Below, in pieces: positions 7,534 through 16,208 of a stretch of 64,000 bases of DNA. The notes under the pieces are model-generated. The model saw only the letters and a list, made by a program, of their open reading frames with translations. It searched no databases and was not told the DNA's origin. The stretch is from Bacillus sp. RAR_GA_16 (lineage in GTDB: Bacteria > Bacillota > Bacilli > Bacillales > Guptibacillaceae), in the NCBI RefSeq assembly GCF_020165985.1, contig NZ_JAIUKZ010000011.1:1-64000 (forward strand), written 5' to 3'. A program made the translations under genes and the position numbers. Within the stretch, counting starts at the first letter, position 1. Each line of letters opens with the position of its first letter.

Positions 7534-9765
7534 TTAGCTTGCACAGCTTTCACAGTCATCGATTTCGACCGAAGTACTCCTAGTGTAATATGTTGTCTTC
7601 AATCCTTTTCTCCACGCCGTCATGTGAATGTTAAGTAAGTCCTTCGCTTTAACGGTGCTCTGTACATAAATATTAAATGAAATTGACTGATCAACGTGGC
7701 GCTGTCTGGCCGCATTCTGTTCAATACTCCACAGTTGATCAATGTGATACGCCGATTTATAATACCAGGTTGTTTCAGGGGAAAGATCAGGCGCCGTTAC
7801 AGGAATCTTATAATTCTTCTTTTCCTCTGAATATTCTTTTTGGAAAATCGGATCAATGGAAGCCGTTGATCCGGCTATTAAACTCGTTGAACTGTTTGGC
7901 GCAACAGCTAGTAAATAAGCATTCCTAACACCAGTTGACTGAACTTTTTCTTTCAGCGCACTCCATTTTCCGGTCGTGTAACCGCGCTGTGTAAAGTACT
8001 CGCCATTTTGCCAATCAGAACCTTTAAAAAGTGAATAACTTCCTTTTTCAACCGCCAGCTCATGGCTCGCTTGTATCGTTAAATAATTGATAGTTTCATA
8101 CAATTCATCTGCATAGTTTGCGGCTTCTTCACTTTCCCAAACGATTCCCTTTTTCGCCAGTAAGTGATGCCATCCAAATGTTCCAAGACCGATGCTACGG
8201 TATTTCTCATTTGTTAGCTGTGCTTGAGGCACTTCAATGGTGTTAATGTCTATGACGTTATCAAGCATCCTTACTTGAATTGGAATTAACCGCTCAAGCA
8301 CATCGGCCGTCACAGCACGCCCAAGATTAATACTTGATAGATTACAAACAACATAATCACCAGGGGTTTTCGTAATGATGATTTTACCGTCTTTCGTAAA
8401 CTCCTCTTCAACGGTTGTCGCACTCATATTTTGCATAATTTCGGTACAAAGATTTGAAGCATAAATCATCCCAGCATGCTTATTTGGATTTGCGCGATTA
8501 ACCGTGTCACGATAAAACATATATGGTGTACCTGTTTCCAATTGCGATTTCATGACACGCTTCATAATCTCAATCGCTGGGACGGTTTTTCTTGATAGTT
8601 CAGGATGATTTACGCACAGCGAATATTTCATGCGAAATTCTCCTGCGCCTTTTTCATTGTCATAAGCATCTTCGAGAGAGAACCCCATCATTTGACGAAC
8701 TTCATGCGGATCAAACAAATGCCAGTCTGCCCGAGCTTCTACCGCTTCCATAAAAAGGTCTGGAATGCAAAGGCCGGTAAAAAGGTCATGCGTCCTCATG
8801 CGCTCGTCTCCGTTATTAAGCTTGGCATCAAGAAATTCAAAAACATCTTTGTGCCAGACATCGAGGTAAACCGCAACAGCGCCCTGGCGCTGACCTAATT
8901 GATCCACGCTAACGGCTGTATTGTTTAGTTGCTTCATCCAAGGCAAAACGCCTGATGAATTGCCTTTAAATCCTTTGATATCACTTCCACGAGAACGAAT
9001 TTTCCCGAGGTATGCACCAATTCCGCCCCCATTTTTCGATACGGTTGCGACGTCCGTATTGCAGTCGTAAATGCCGCGCAGGCTGTCATCCACAGTATCA
9101 ATAAAGCATGAGCTCAGCTGGCCGTAACTTTTACCAGCATTTGAAAGGGTTGGTGTCGCTACTGTCATGTATAGGTTTGATAGCGCCCAATAAGCATCTT
9201 CAATGAACTTCATTCTCTTTTCTTTTGGTTCATTCATCATGAGCGTCATTGCAATGACGAGAAAACGTTCCTGTGGTAACTCATAAACATTCTTCTCATG
9301 ATCTGTTGCAAGATACCGATCCGCAAGTGTTCGGAGTCCAATGTATGTAAAAAGACGATCTCGGTCTGGAGCGATTAGACTTGCAACCTGCTCCACCTCC
9401 TTTTTTGAATAAGAGTGGAGAAGGGCTTCGTTATAAATGCCTTTCTCTGTAAGAATTTGAAGAAGACGATAAAAGCTCCCTTTACCGTATACTGCTTTCT
9501 CATTTCTGTTTTGAAGAGAAATTCGATAAAGTGTACGAAGATGAAAAGCCGCAGCTACATAAGTCCAGTCAGGCTCTTCTGCAGTGATTCGTTCTAGAGC
9601 ATTTAAAATAACAATATTCTCGATCTCTTCTTGGGCGGCACCTTCTTTGACGGTCTCTATTGTTTTCTCAAGGAAGCTTTCACTTGTCTGCAAAGAATAG
9701 TCATTTAGTATCCCTTTTACTTCCTCTATTAACGTTGTTACATTTGTACCGATCACTGTGCTCAT
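7534..9765 (-). CDS. nrdE: Class I ribonucleotide reductase alpha subunit
   Basis: A 743-residue catalytic subunit that reduces ribonucleoside diphosphates. Active-site residues are visible: Cys220 (SSCF), the NLCTE motif with Cys440 and Glu442, Cys474 (VVCNLSS), paired Tyr near the C-terminus (TTYYTR) and the redox tail CESCAS. The N-terminal 100 residues lack a KRDG-type ATP cone, so overall allosteric inhibition by dATP through a cone is not expected. The sequence is unlike the short B. subtilis NrdE, and I leave the subclass open (nrdA or nrdE type). It is the first gene after the cobalamin riboswitch; start ATG 9765 follows GGAGAGAGG. Confidence 0.93.
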   Translation of the reverse strand: MSTVIGTNVTTLIEEVKGILNDYSLQTSESFLEKTIETVKEGAAQEEIENIVILNALERITAEEPDWTYVAAAFHLRTLYRISLQNRNEKAVYGKGSFYRLLQILTEKGIYNEALLHSYSKKEVEQVASLIAPDRDRLFTYIGLRTLADRYLATDHEKNVYELPQERFLVIAMTLMMNEPKEKRMKFIEDAYWALSNLYMTVATPTLSNAGKSYGQLSSCFIDTVDDSLRGIYDCNTDVATVSKNGGGIGAYLGKIRSRGSDIKGFKGNSSGVLPWMKQLNNTAVSVDQLGQRQGAVAVYLDVWHKDVFEFLDAKLNNGDERMRTHDLFTGLCIPDLFMEAVEARADWHLFDPHEVRQMMGFSLEDAYDNEKGAGEFRMKYSLCVNHPELSRKTVPAIEIMKRVMKSQLETGTPYMFYRDTVNRANPNKHAGMIYASNLCTEIMQNMSATTVEEEFTKDGKIIITKTPGDYVVCNLSSINLGRAVTADVLERLIPIQVRMLDNVIDINTIEVPQAQLTNEKYRSIGLGTFGWHHLLAKKGIVWESEEAANYADELYETINYLTIQASHELAVEKGSYSLFKGSDWQNGEYFTQRGYTTGKWSALKEKVQSTGVRNAYLLAVAPNSSTSLIAGSTASIDPIFQKEYSEEKKNYKIPVTAPDLSPETTWYYKSAYHIDQLWSIEQNAARQRHVDQSISFNIYVQSTVKAKDLLNIHMTAWRKGLKTTYYTRSTSVEIDDCESCAS

Positions 9766-9794
9766 AAACCTCTCTCCTTTTTTAATCCATTAGA

Positions 9795-10070
9795 AAAGGC
9801 TCACCCTTAGAAGAGTGAGCCTGGAGAAATCGACAAGTTAGACGTGCACATACGTACACATTTCCAATGCCATTTCTCACCCTCAATCCCCGAAGAATAG
9901 AAACGTTTTTGAGTACACGGCAGGTCTACTGGCTTGTGCTTCATCCTTGGCAAACCTTCCCGGAAATGACTCCAGTGGATTTTTGCCTCGTCCACACGAC
10001 AGTTGCGGGGACAGCTCCGGATTCAGACCGGATTCCCTTTTAAGTCGTTTTACGACACCGCATACTCAAC
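9795..10070 (-). ncRNA. Cobalamin riboswitch with terminator, leader of nrdEF
   Basis: The minus strand carries the hallmarks of the B12 riboswitch: closing stem TTGAGTA (10063-10069) / TACTCAA (9909-9915), the B12 box region GCTGTCCCCGCAACTGT, and the 3' element AGCCAGTAGACCTGCC. After the aptamer comes a terminator hairpin AGGCTCAC/GTGAGCCT (9797-9822) with a TTTTCT tail, 30 bases before the nrdE start. The expected action is premature termination when adenosylcobalamin is bound, so this class I reductase is made when B12 is low. Such control is known for B12-independent enzymes in organisms that also own a class II, B12-dependent reductase. Confidence 0.95.
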
Positions 10071-10089
10071 TATTTAATTTTTAGGGATT

Positions 10090-10105
10090 ACCCTATATAT
10101 AGTAT
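10090..10105 (-). promoter_or_regulatory. Possible NrdR box over the nrd promoter
   Basis: ACCCTATATATAGTAT matches 14 of 16 positions of an ideal ACAC-type NrdR palindrome and overlaps a potential -10 (TATACT on the minus strand) just upstream of the riboswitch. NrdR normally uses two boxes about 31 bp apart, and I do not see a convincing second one, so this stays tentative. The rest of 10106-10297 is AT-rich with no other feature seen. Confidence 0.3.
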
Positions 10106-10297
10106 ATAAAACATTTTCATACTACTAAATATTGATAACACTATCTTACATGACCCATTGTTTTTGCACAAGCTCTATTGTTACATTGACGAGAATTTAT
10201 TTCAACTTTTAAGACAAACACCTATCACAATCACTTTGTTTAAGCATATATTGTTAACACCTAAAAAAGTTTCCTTAAGGAAAGAAAGGTGAGTTTG

Positions 10298-10423
10298 ATG
10301 AAAAAAACGACATGCTTTAAGAAGCTCGCCGGATACACACAGCTTTGTCAGAAATTCGGTCTTCTAAGTGAAGAAGAAAGTAAAGAAATCCTTCAAAAAT
10401 TAAACGAAAATAAAATGCAATGA
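10298..10423 (+). CDS. Small hypothetical protein, 41 residues
   Basis: ATG at 10298 is preceded at good spacing by GAAAGGTGAG and opens a 41-codon frame starting MKKTTCFKKLAGYTQLCQKF and ending in a charged helix (LLSEEESKEILQKL). It has two cysteines spaced 11 apart and no membrane segment. It lies between the divergent nrd leader and the histidine kinase gene, on the opposite strand to both. A proper SD and balanced composition support a real gene; no family is recognised. Confidence 0.55.
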   Translation: MKKTTCFKKLAGYTQLCQKFGLLSEEESKEILQKLNENKMQ

Positions 10424-10434
10424 CTTCATCCATG

Positions 10435-11766
10435 TTACAAAGGAAGTGTAATAACAACCCTTCCTCCCTTTTTATGATTTTCAGCATAAATTTCGCCATG
10501 ATGCTTTTCTACAATCGTTTTTGTGATGGCTAAACCGATTCCAGAGCCAGACTGATCTCCTGTATAAAACCGCTTAAAAACACGATCGGGGTTCTCTCCA
10601 AATCCAGTACCATCATCTTGAATTTCGACCGTAACCTGACTTTCCTCTTTCCACATACGAATTTCGATTAGAGATGAGGCAAATCGAAGGGCATTGCCGA
10701 GAATATTCAAGAAAGCTTGCTTCATTTTATCTGCGTCCACCTTCACTTGAATGTCAGGATCGCTACCATACTCGAGCGTTATTTGATTTTGATAGGCTAA
10801 TGGTTTTATAGCTGTCATCGCTTCTTGAAGGATGCGGTTTATATGAACGAATTCATAGGTAAAAGACTCTTCTACTGTTTCTAATCTTGTTAAATAAGAT
10901 AGATCTTGCACGATCTTTTTGAGTCGTTGTGTCTCATTCACGATGACTTGGAGACTATGCTCCACTTCGTTTCCGACAATCACATCGTCTAGAATTCCTT
11001 CCGCATTCCCTTGAATCGCCATCAAAGGGGTTTTAAGTTCGTGTGAGGCATTTTGAAGAAATTCTTTTTGATCAAGATCATTTTTACGAAGTTGATCCGT
11101 TAGTTCTTCGAAAGTTTCTGCTAGTTCATGAATTTCATCTTTTGATTTAAGTTTCAGTGGAGGGTCCGTCTTTCGCAAACTAAATCCTTTCATGTGATCT
11201 GCCAATAGTCGAATGGGCCCTGTTATGCCTCTTTGCATCCAGGCAGCCAGGAGGACTGCAACTGCAGCAGAAACAAAGAGACTCAGAGCCTGTGCCTGCT
11301 CGATAATTCGATTGAAACCTTCCAAACTCTCTACCTTTGTAAAAAGGACAAGTCTCCCAATTTGTTCACGTGAGGCATTGATTGGCACTTCCTCTGTAAC
11401 AAATCGCTTTCCTTCGTTTTCTTCATACTCGAACTGAACATCTTCGTCGACATTTGCATAAATCACCTTGTCATCTTTGTTGTAAATAATGAACTGAGAT
11501 GAAATGAGATTACCCGCCATCTCAATTCTTCTACGATCCAGTAAGCCATTCGGGGGCTGCTTCCCTTTCCAATTTCGTTCTTCAAGCATCTGGCTAATTT
11601 GAAGGCCTTCTTTCTGAAGCTGATCCCTCGCTTCACGAACAAGGTATTCTTGAAAAAGGTAGCGAAATGAGACCGTCGTAATGAGAAGAATTACCACGAT
11701 TAAACTAACGTAGCTAAGAAATAATTTTGTCCCGATTTTAATTTTCCTCATCGATTTTATATCCAT
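10435..11766 (-). CDS. Sensor histidine kinase
   Basis: A 443-residue membrane kinase. TM1 spans about residues 14-34, an extracellular sensor domain of about 125 residues follows, TM2 is near 160-177, then HAMP, a HisKA domain with phospho-accepting His242 in NASHELKTP, and a C-terminal ATPase with NALRF, DDGTGFG and GSGIGLAI. It overlaps the 3' end of the response-regulator gene by 29 bp, so the pair is translationally coupled. Starts at 11766 or 11751 are both possible; neither has a good SD. The signal sensed is unknown. Confidence 0.92.
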   Translation of the reverse strand: MDIKSMRKIKIGTKLFLSYVSLIVVILLITTVSFRYLFQEYLVREARDQLQKEGLQISQMLEERNWKGKQPPNGLLDRRRIEMAGNLISSQFIIYNKDDKVIYANVDEDVQFEYEENEGKRFVTEEVPINASREQIGRLVLFTKVESLEGFNRIIEQAQALSLFVSAAVAVLLAAWMQRGITGPIRLLADHMKGFSLRKTDPPLKLKSKDEIHELAETFEELTDQLRKNDLDQKEFLQNASHELKTPLMAIQGNAEGILDDVIVGNEVEHSLQVIVNETQRLKKIVQDLSYLTRLETVEESFTYEFVHINRILQEAMTAIKPLAYQNQITLEYGSDPDIQVKVDADKMKQAFLNILGNALRFASSLIEIRMWKEESQVTVEIQDDGTGFGENPDRVFKRFYTGDQSGSGIGLAITKTIVEKHHGEIYAENHKKGGRVVITLPL

Positions 11767-12418
11767 ACCCCCAGACCGTAACGATTTTCACATCTGCACC
11801 AGTCATCTTTTTACGTAATCGTTTCACAAGATCATCAATCAGCCTTCCATCTCCTGCATAGTGATAGCCCCAGATTGTTTCAATCAACTTTTCTCTCGTG
11901 AATGGTTGTCCAGGATTTTGAATAAGAAATGCAAGTACGTCGTATTCTTTCGGTGTTAATAAAAGTTCCTGATCTTCTATAAAGATTTGTCGCTTTTTCT
12001 TATGCAACTGCACATTCTTTACATTGATCACATAGGAGTTCACTTCAAGTTCTACTCGATTCACTCGTTTAAATAGGTTCTTGATCCGCACAACAAGTTC
12101 ACGTGGGCTAAATGGTTTTGTTAAATAATCATCAGCACCAAGTTCAAGTCCGAGGATCCGATCTAGCTCTTCATCTCTTGCCGAAACGACGATAACCGGT
12201 ATAAAAGAATGCTTTCTTAATCTTCGCAGCAGTTCAAGCCCATCGATATTAGGCATCATAATATCCAAAACCAATAAATCGGGTTCAGTCGTTTCAAGAG
12301 CACGTAACACTTCAGCACCGTCTTGATAGGTTGAAACCGTAAACCCTTCTTTCTTTAAATACTTTTCTAAAATATCACGAATGTTTTGTTCATCATCGAC
12401 AACAAAAACGTGTGGCAT
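11738..12418 (-). CDS. OmpR/PhoB-type response regulator
   Basis: A 226-residue protein with a receiver domain (Asp52 in LDIMMP, Lys in TKPFSPREL) and a C-terminal winged helix (LLTPKEYDVLAFL, WGYGYKIDEEN). Start ATG 12418 is chosen for the upstream GGGGGGAAC; a TTG further upstream has no SD. It forms an operon with the following kinase. The secreted coiled-coil protein gene upstream is separated by a terminator. Confidence 0.93.
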   Translation of the reverse strand: MPHVFVVDDEQNIRDILEKYLKKEGFTVSTYQDGAEVLRALETTEPDLLVLDIMMPNIDGLELLRRLRKHSFIPVIVVSARDEELDRILGLELGADDYLTKPFSPRELVVRIKNLFKRVNRVELEVNSYVINVKNVQLHKKKRQIFIEDQELLLTPKEYDVLAFLIQNPGQPFTREKLIETIWGYHYAGDGRLIDDLVKRLRKKMTGADVKIVTVWGYGYKIDEEN

Positions 12419-12517
12419 TTGTTCCCCCCGTTCTTTAGCCAATCCATGCTTTCTTCATATTTTATCCTACGCTATTCTCCCAGTAAATCCGTCTATGTAG
12501 TGCTGACGCAAACAAAA

Positions 12518-12541
12518 AAGATAGGGAAAGCTCCCTATCTC
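12518..12541 (-). terminator. Intrinsic terminator of the secreted-protein gene
   Basis: Stem AGATAGGGA / TCCCTATCT followed on the minus strand by TTTTTTG. It separates the secreted-protein gene from the downstream two-component operon. Confidence 0.85.
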
Positions 12542-12550
12542 TTATCATAA

Positions 12551-13084
12551 CTAGCTAAGCTTTTCTATTAACTGATCGAGTACTTCATTTTTTTGTTTCA
12601 CAAGTTCAGAAGCCTGTTCTCTGTTCGCTTCCATTTCTTTATGAGCCTCTTCATGTGCAGCTTTTTCTTCTTCCGTTAACTCAGGGCGTTCCCCACTATC
12701 TTTCCATTCTTGCATGTTCGCTTCTTTTTCTTTATGGGCAGCTTCGGCTTTTTCTTTCAAAGCATCCAATTGAGTATTAAGATCGGCAAGCTCTTTTTGA
12801 AGTTCATCCACCCCATCTACACTGGAAGCATCTTGATCAAGTAAGAGATCAATGAGCTGATCTTTCTTTTCAGCCGTTGCCATGCGGAGCTCACGATTTT
12901 CAGAATGGTCTTCAACGTGACCTCTTTTTCCATGATGACCTCCAGGACCTGCCAGTTCTTGATTTTGTGATGCGACCGATTCGTCCATTTCCGTATCGCT
13001 ATCCGCTGCATAAACGTTTGCTCCAGCAATTCCTCCCGCAAGCATCACCGACGCGACGCCAATCATCCATTTGTTCATTTTCAT
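12551..13084 (-). CDS. Secreted charged coiled-coil protein
   Basis: A protein of about 177 residues with a Sec signal peptide (MKMNKWMIG then a hydrophobic stretch ending AGANVYA-ADS). A short His/Gly-rich segment (GPGGHHGKRGH) and a long Glu/Lys/Ala-rich helix likely to form a coiled coil (residues 60-175) follow. No cysteine or catalytic motif is seen. Composition recalls small periplasm-like stress or metal-associated proteins, but the family is not recognised. It lies upstream of the RR-HK pair on the same strand. Several in-frame ATGs exist; the one at 13084 fits the AGGGAG best. Confidence 0.65.
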   Translation of the reverse strand: MKMNKWMIGVASVMLAGGIAGANVYAADSDTEMDESVASQNQELAGPGGHHGKRGHVEDHSENRELRMATAEKKDQLIDLLLDQDASSVDGVDELQKELADLNTQLDALKEKAEAAHKEKEANMQEWKDSGERPELTEEEKAAHEEAHKEMEANREQASELVKQKNEVLDQLIEKLS

Positions 13085-13181
13085 CATTCTCCCTTCATAG
13101 GTAGGTTCTTACATGTCCTATTATGGACAACAACCTACGAAGAAATTTGTAAGAATGATGTGAAAACGATGTGAGTTTCCG

Positions 13182-14267
13182 CTATCGCTTTGTTAATTGC
13201 TGAATCACTTTTTCATCTAAGCTTCGCACATGTAAATCACGCTGTGGAAATGGAATTTCAACATTGTTTTCTGCAAGAATCCGATTCATCCGGAAATTCA
13301 AATTGCTTTTTGTTTCTACTGCTGCTTTTGGGGATGAAATCCAAATGAACAGTTGAAAATCTAATGACGAATCACCAAATCCTAGAAAATTCACAAAAGG
13401 CGGCGGCGTTTCAAGAACATACATCGAGTTTTCCTTTTCTTCTTTCGCGACTTCTAGAAGAAGCGTTCTTACAAGCTCTACATCAGATCCATATGCCACG
13501 CCAATCGGCAAAACAAGCCGTAGCCTTGAATCACCGTAGGAATGATTCACAACTTGTTCTTCAATAAAATAGGAGTTCGGCATAATGATTCTTTCATTAT
13601 CAAGCGTACGTATAATTGTTGCTCGCATATTAATTTTTTCAATGTCACCGATAATATCGTTAATAATGACCCGATCGCCTACTTTAATTGGCCTTTCAAA
13701 TAAAATAATTAACCCAGAAATAAAGTTATTCGCGATGTTCTGCATGCCAAAACCAATTCCTACACCTAGCACACCTGCAAAAACGGTTAATGCACTAAGA
13801 TCAATCCCTACTGTTGTTAAACTAATGACGACCGCTACGACCATTAACGTATAGTGAAAAATGCGATTAAAGGTAAATTGCAATCCTGTATCTAAACTAT
13901 ACCGATCATAAACAGGGGGCATCAGGAAGGACGTTGCGATTTTTGAGATTCGGTTCGCAAGCGTAATAATGAATAAAGCAATTAAAATAAGAAAGAGAGA
14001 AATTTCTACCTTTCCAATAGCAAATAATGGGCTAAACATCCAGCTGTTGTCAGAGAAATAAAGTAAGACGAACAGCAGAATGGCGTAACCTGTTGTCCAA
14101 TTGATAAATGAAAGAAAAGCTGGGCGGATTCCATTTGGATAGATCTCTTCTTTTTCTCTTTTTGTAAGCCATAATTTGATTAAAAATCGAATAAGAAAAA
14201 GACCTAGTATAACTGAAATGGTTATGATTAAATCAACAACATTCGCATTTTCAAAGATTGAAAGCAC
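13182..14267 (-). CDS. Small-conductance mechanosensitive channel (MscS family)
   Basis: A 361-residue protein with four or five membrane segments, then the pore-lining and beta-domain signature of MscS: GVLGVGIGFGMQNIANNFISGLIILFERP is the conserved TM3-to-beta-domain region, followed by DRVIINDIIGDIEKINMRATIIRT and a C-terminal alpha/beta domain. It releases solutes upon hypo-osmotic shock. I start at GTG 14267, 8 bases after AAAAAGGAG; the TTG at 14276 overlaps that site. No terminator is seen between it and the secreted-protein gene. Confidence 0.93.
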   Translation of the reverse strand: MLSIFENANVVDLIITISVILGLFLIRFLIKLWLTKREKEEIYPNGIRPAFLSFINWTTGYAILLFVLLYFSDNSWMFSPLFAIGKVEISLFLILIALFIITLANRISKIATSFLMPPVYDRYSLDTGLQFTFNRIFHYTLMVVAVVISLTTVGIDLSALTVFAGVLGVGIGFGMQNIANNFISGLIILFERPIKVGDRVIINDIIGDIEKINMRATIIRTLDNERIIMPNSYFIEEQVVNHSYGDSRLRLVLPIGVAYGSDVELVRTLLLEVAKEEKENSMYVLETPPPFVNFLGFGDSSLDFQLFIWISSPKAAVETKSNLNFRMNRILAENNVEIPFPQRDLHVRSLDEKVIQQLTKR

Positions 14268-14378
14268 AAAAGGCAACTCCTTTTTTGAGTCAGTTACCTT
14301 TTATCATATCATGGAACCTGTAACCTAAGCAGTTCACATCCCGTCTATTTAATAAATAACTAAAGCGGAGGCAAACCT

Positions 14379-15254
14379 ATGAAAAGATGGCTTTATCTCA
14401 TCTTTATTTCAATTCTACTACTTGGTGGATGCAGTTCAAATGAAGAAAGCAGCTCCAGTGATCAGGCTACTGAACCTTTCACTGAACAGAAAAAGGATAA
14501 TGGTGGAGCAGAAGAAAACAGGTCGTCTGATGAAGAGAAACAAGAAATGCCTCCATTGCAAAAAGAACGGAAAGTTATTTTTAACGCTACCCTTTCCTTA
14601 ACCGTGGAAGATTTAACACAAGCGATTGATGAAATTAAGACATCGACCAAACGATTTGAAGGTTATGTCGTGGAAGAAAACACTTTTAAAGAGGATAACG
14701 CCTTTAATGGATCAATGACCATTCGTATCCCCCAATCACAATTTGACGCTTATCTACGCAAGGTAGAATCTCTCGCAAAAGGAGCACCACAAAAGTCGAT
14801 CACAAGTACGGATGTAACAGAAGACTACATCGACCTTTCCTCAAGATTAAAAGCAAAGGAAGCGGTTCAGAAAAGACTCGAATCGTTCTTAAACGAAGCT
14901 ACAAAAACAGATGACCTCTTAGCCATATCCAATGAGCTTTCCAGAGTTCAGGAAGAAATCGAACAGCTGAAAGGGCAAATCCATTACCTCGATAACAAAA
15001 GCGATTATTCTACTGTAACCATCGCACTTGAACAAAAGAAACGTCCAGCTCCATCAATTGGGGAAAAGGATTTCGAGACACTTTCTGAAGCCAAAAATCT
15101 CTTTTTAACTACATCAAACGGGCTGCTTGCTTCTTTCTCTAAAACCATCGTTCTACTAATCGGTCTTTCTCCTATTCTTTTACCTCTTCTGATCATCGGT
15201 TTATTTTTCTTTTACCGTTTTCGAAAAAAGTCCAAACAAAAAGCCGGTCGATGA
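14379..15254 (+). CDS. DUF4349-domain lipoprotein
   Basis: A 291-residue protein with a lipobox (LLLGGC, Cys18) and an acidic low-complexity linker to about residue 55. A DUF4349 domain follows (RKVIFNATLSLTVEDL, GSMTIRIPQSQFDAYL, SRLKAKEAVQKRLESFL with a coiled coil to about 215). A C-terminal transmembrane helix and a basic tail end the protein, so it may be anchored at both ends. The function of DUF4349 proteins is not established. ATG 14379 follows AGCGGAGG; the stop codon lies inside the terminator hairpin. Confidence 0.9.
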   Translation: MKRWLYLIFISILLLGGCSSNEESSSSDQATEPFTEQKKDNGGAEENRSSDEEKQEMPPLQKERKVIFNATLSLTVEDLTQAIDEIKTSTKRFEGYVVEENTFKEDNAFNGSMTIRIPQSQFDAYLRKVESLAKGAPQKSITSTDVTEDYIDLSSRLKAKEAVQKRLESFLNEATKTDDLLAISNELSRVQEEIEQLKGQIHYLDNKSDYSTVTIALEQKKRPAPSIGEKDFETLSEAKNLFLTTSNGLLASFSKTIVLLIGLSPILLPLLIIGLFFFYRFRKKSKQKAGR

Positions 15255-15265
15255 CCGGCTTTTTC
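15237..15265. terminator. Bidirectional intrinsic terminator
   Basis: Perfect stem AAAAAGCCGGTC / GACCGGCTTTTT with GAT loop, between the convergent lipoprotein and ABC permease genes. Confidence 0.92.
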
Positions 15266-16207
15266 CTATGCAGCAACATCTCGTTTTGTGAAAAGAAGCC
15301 ATGATAAGAATAAGAAAACGATAAAGTAGACGAGCAAAGTGACTAAAGAGAAGCCGAGCGTCATACTTTCGATAAGCGGCGAACCATCGAAATAGACACT
15401 TAAATCTGTATTAGCAAACAGAATGTATTTCACCCAATCGTACTGACTTAAAATAAACGTAAGCTGACTACCTGTAAACATTAAGAAAATCGCCAGGCCA
15501 ATCGCGAGGGATGAGCTTCTGAAAATACTAGATAGCATAAACGCAAACGTGACCATCATAAGCAAGTTTACACTTGCAAGCGCATATTCAACGATATAAT
15601 GAACCGCCATACTCGTTTCTGAAACATCACCACCGGAATACGTCAGGTATGGTTGATCGACGGCATTAAAACCGAGGAATAACCCACCGATAATAAACGA
15701 AGAAATGTATAAAATGACGAGAGAAAACAGGGCAAATAATAGCGTTGCAATAAATTTAGAAGCAAGGATTTTTGTCCGGGAAGCTGGTCTGATCAACAAG
15801 AGCTTGATCGTTCCCCACGAATATTCACTTGCTATAACCCCAGCACCGATGATAATGGTGAAGATGGAAATTAAACTGACAATCCCAGTTGAACTATCCA
15901 TAAAGCTCCAAATGGAATGACTTGCTAGCGGAGGAATATCATTCTCCAACCGATATTCGTTAATCGCAATCGAACGTTCCTGACTATTCTTAAAAGCTGT
16001 TGGCATGCCCTCTGAATTTTTTAACGTTTCTTCTGATTGTTGAATGGCACTTTCAGCATCCGTTCGCCAGTTTGTGGTCTCATCACTTGCATTCATATTG
16101 GTAAAGATCGCTGCTACAAGAACAGCAGCCACCACAAGCCCGATCATCACCCACGTTCCAACTCTTCTATAAATTTTCATGTTTTCATTTTGAATTAACT
16201 GTAGCAT
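15266..16207 (-). CDS. ABC-2 type transporter permease
   Basis: A 313-residue membrane protein with about six transmembrane helices and a large extracytoplasmic loop after TM1 (about residues 35-100). The ATG at 16207 sits just past the stop of the ATPase gene (16209), which indicates translational coupling; an upstream start would overlap the ATPase by 41 bp. It is the last gene of a five-gene YtrA-type operon and pairs with the BcrA-like ATPase. The cargo is unknown; related systems act in bacitracin/lantibiotic resistance or envelope homeostasis. Confidence 0.87.
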   Translation of the reverse strand: MLQLIQNENMKIYRRVGTWVMIGLVVAAVLVAAIFTNMNASDETTNWRTDAESAIQQSEETLKNSEGMPTAFKNSQERSIAINEYRLENDIPPLASHSIWSFMDSSTGIVSLISIFTIIIGAGVIASEYSWGTIKLLLIRPASRTKILASKFIATLLFALFSLVILYISSFIIGGLFLGFNAVDQPYLTYSGGDVSETSMAVHYIVEYALASVNLLMMVTFAFMLSSIFRSSSLAIGLAIFLMFTGSQLTFILSQYDWVKYILFANTDLSVYFDGSPLIESMTLGFSLVTLLVYFIVFLFLSWLLFTKRDVAA

Positions 16208-16208
16208 A

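Noticed and set aside
9807-9995. 62-codon minus-strand ORF
   Set aside because: It lies entirely in the cobalamin riboswitch and follows the conserved aptamer sequence; no SD.
13095-13140. Inverted repeat GTAGGTT/AACCTAC upstream of the secreted-protein gene as a riboswitch
   Set aside because: Only a short hairpin with an inner GTCC/GGAC stem; no known class and no terminator.
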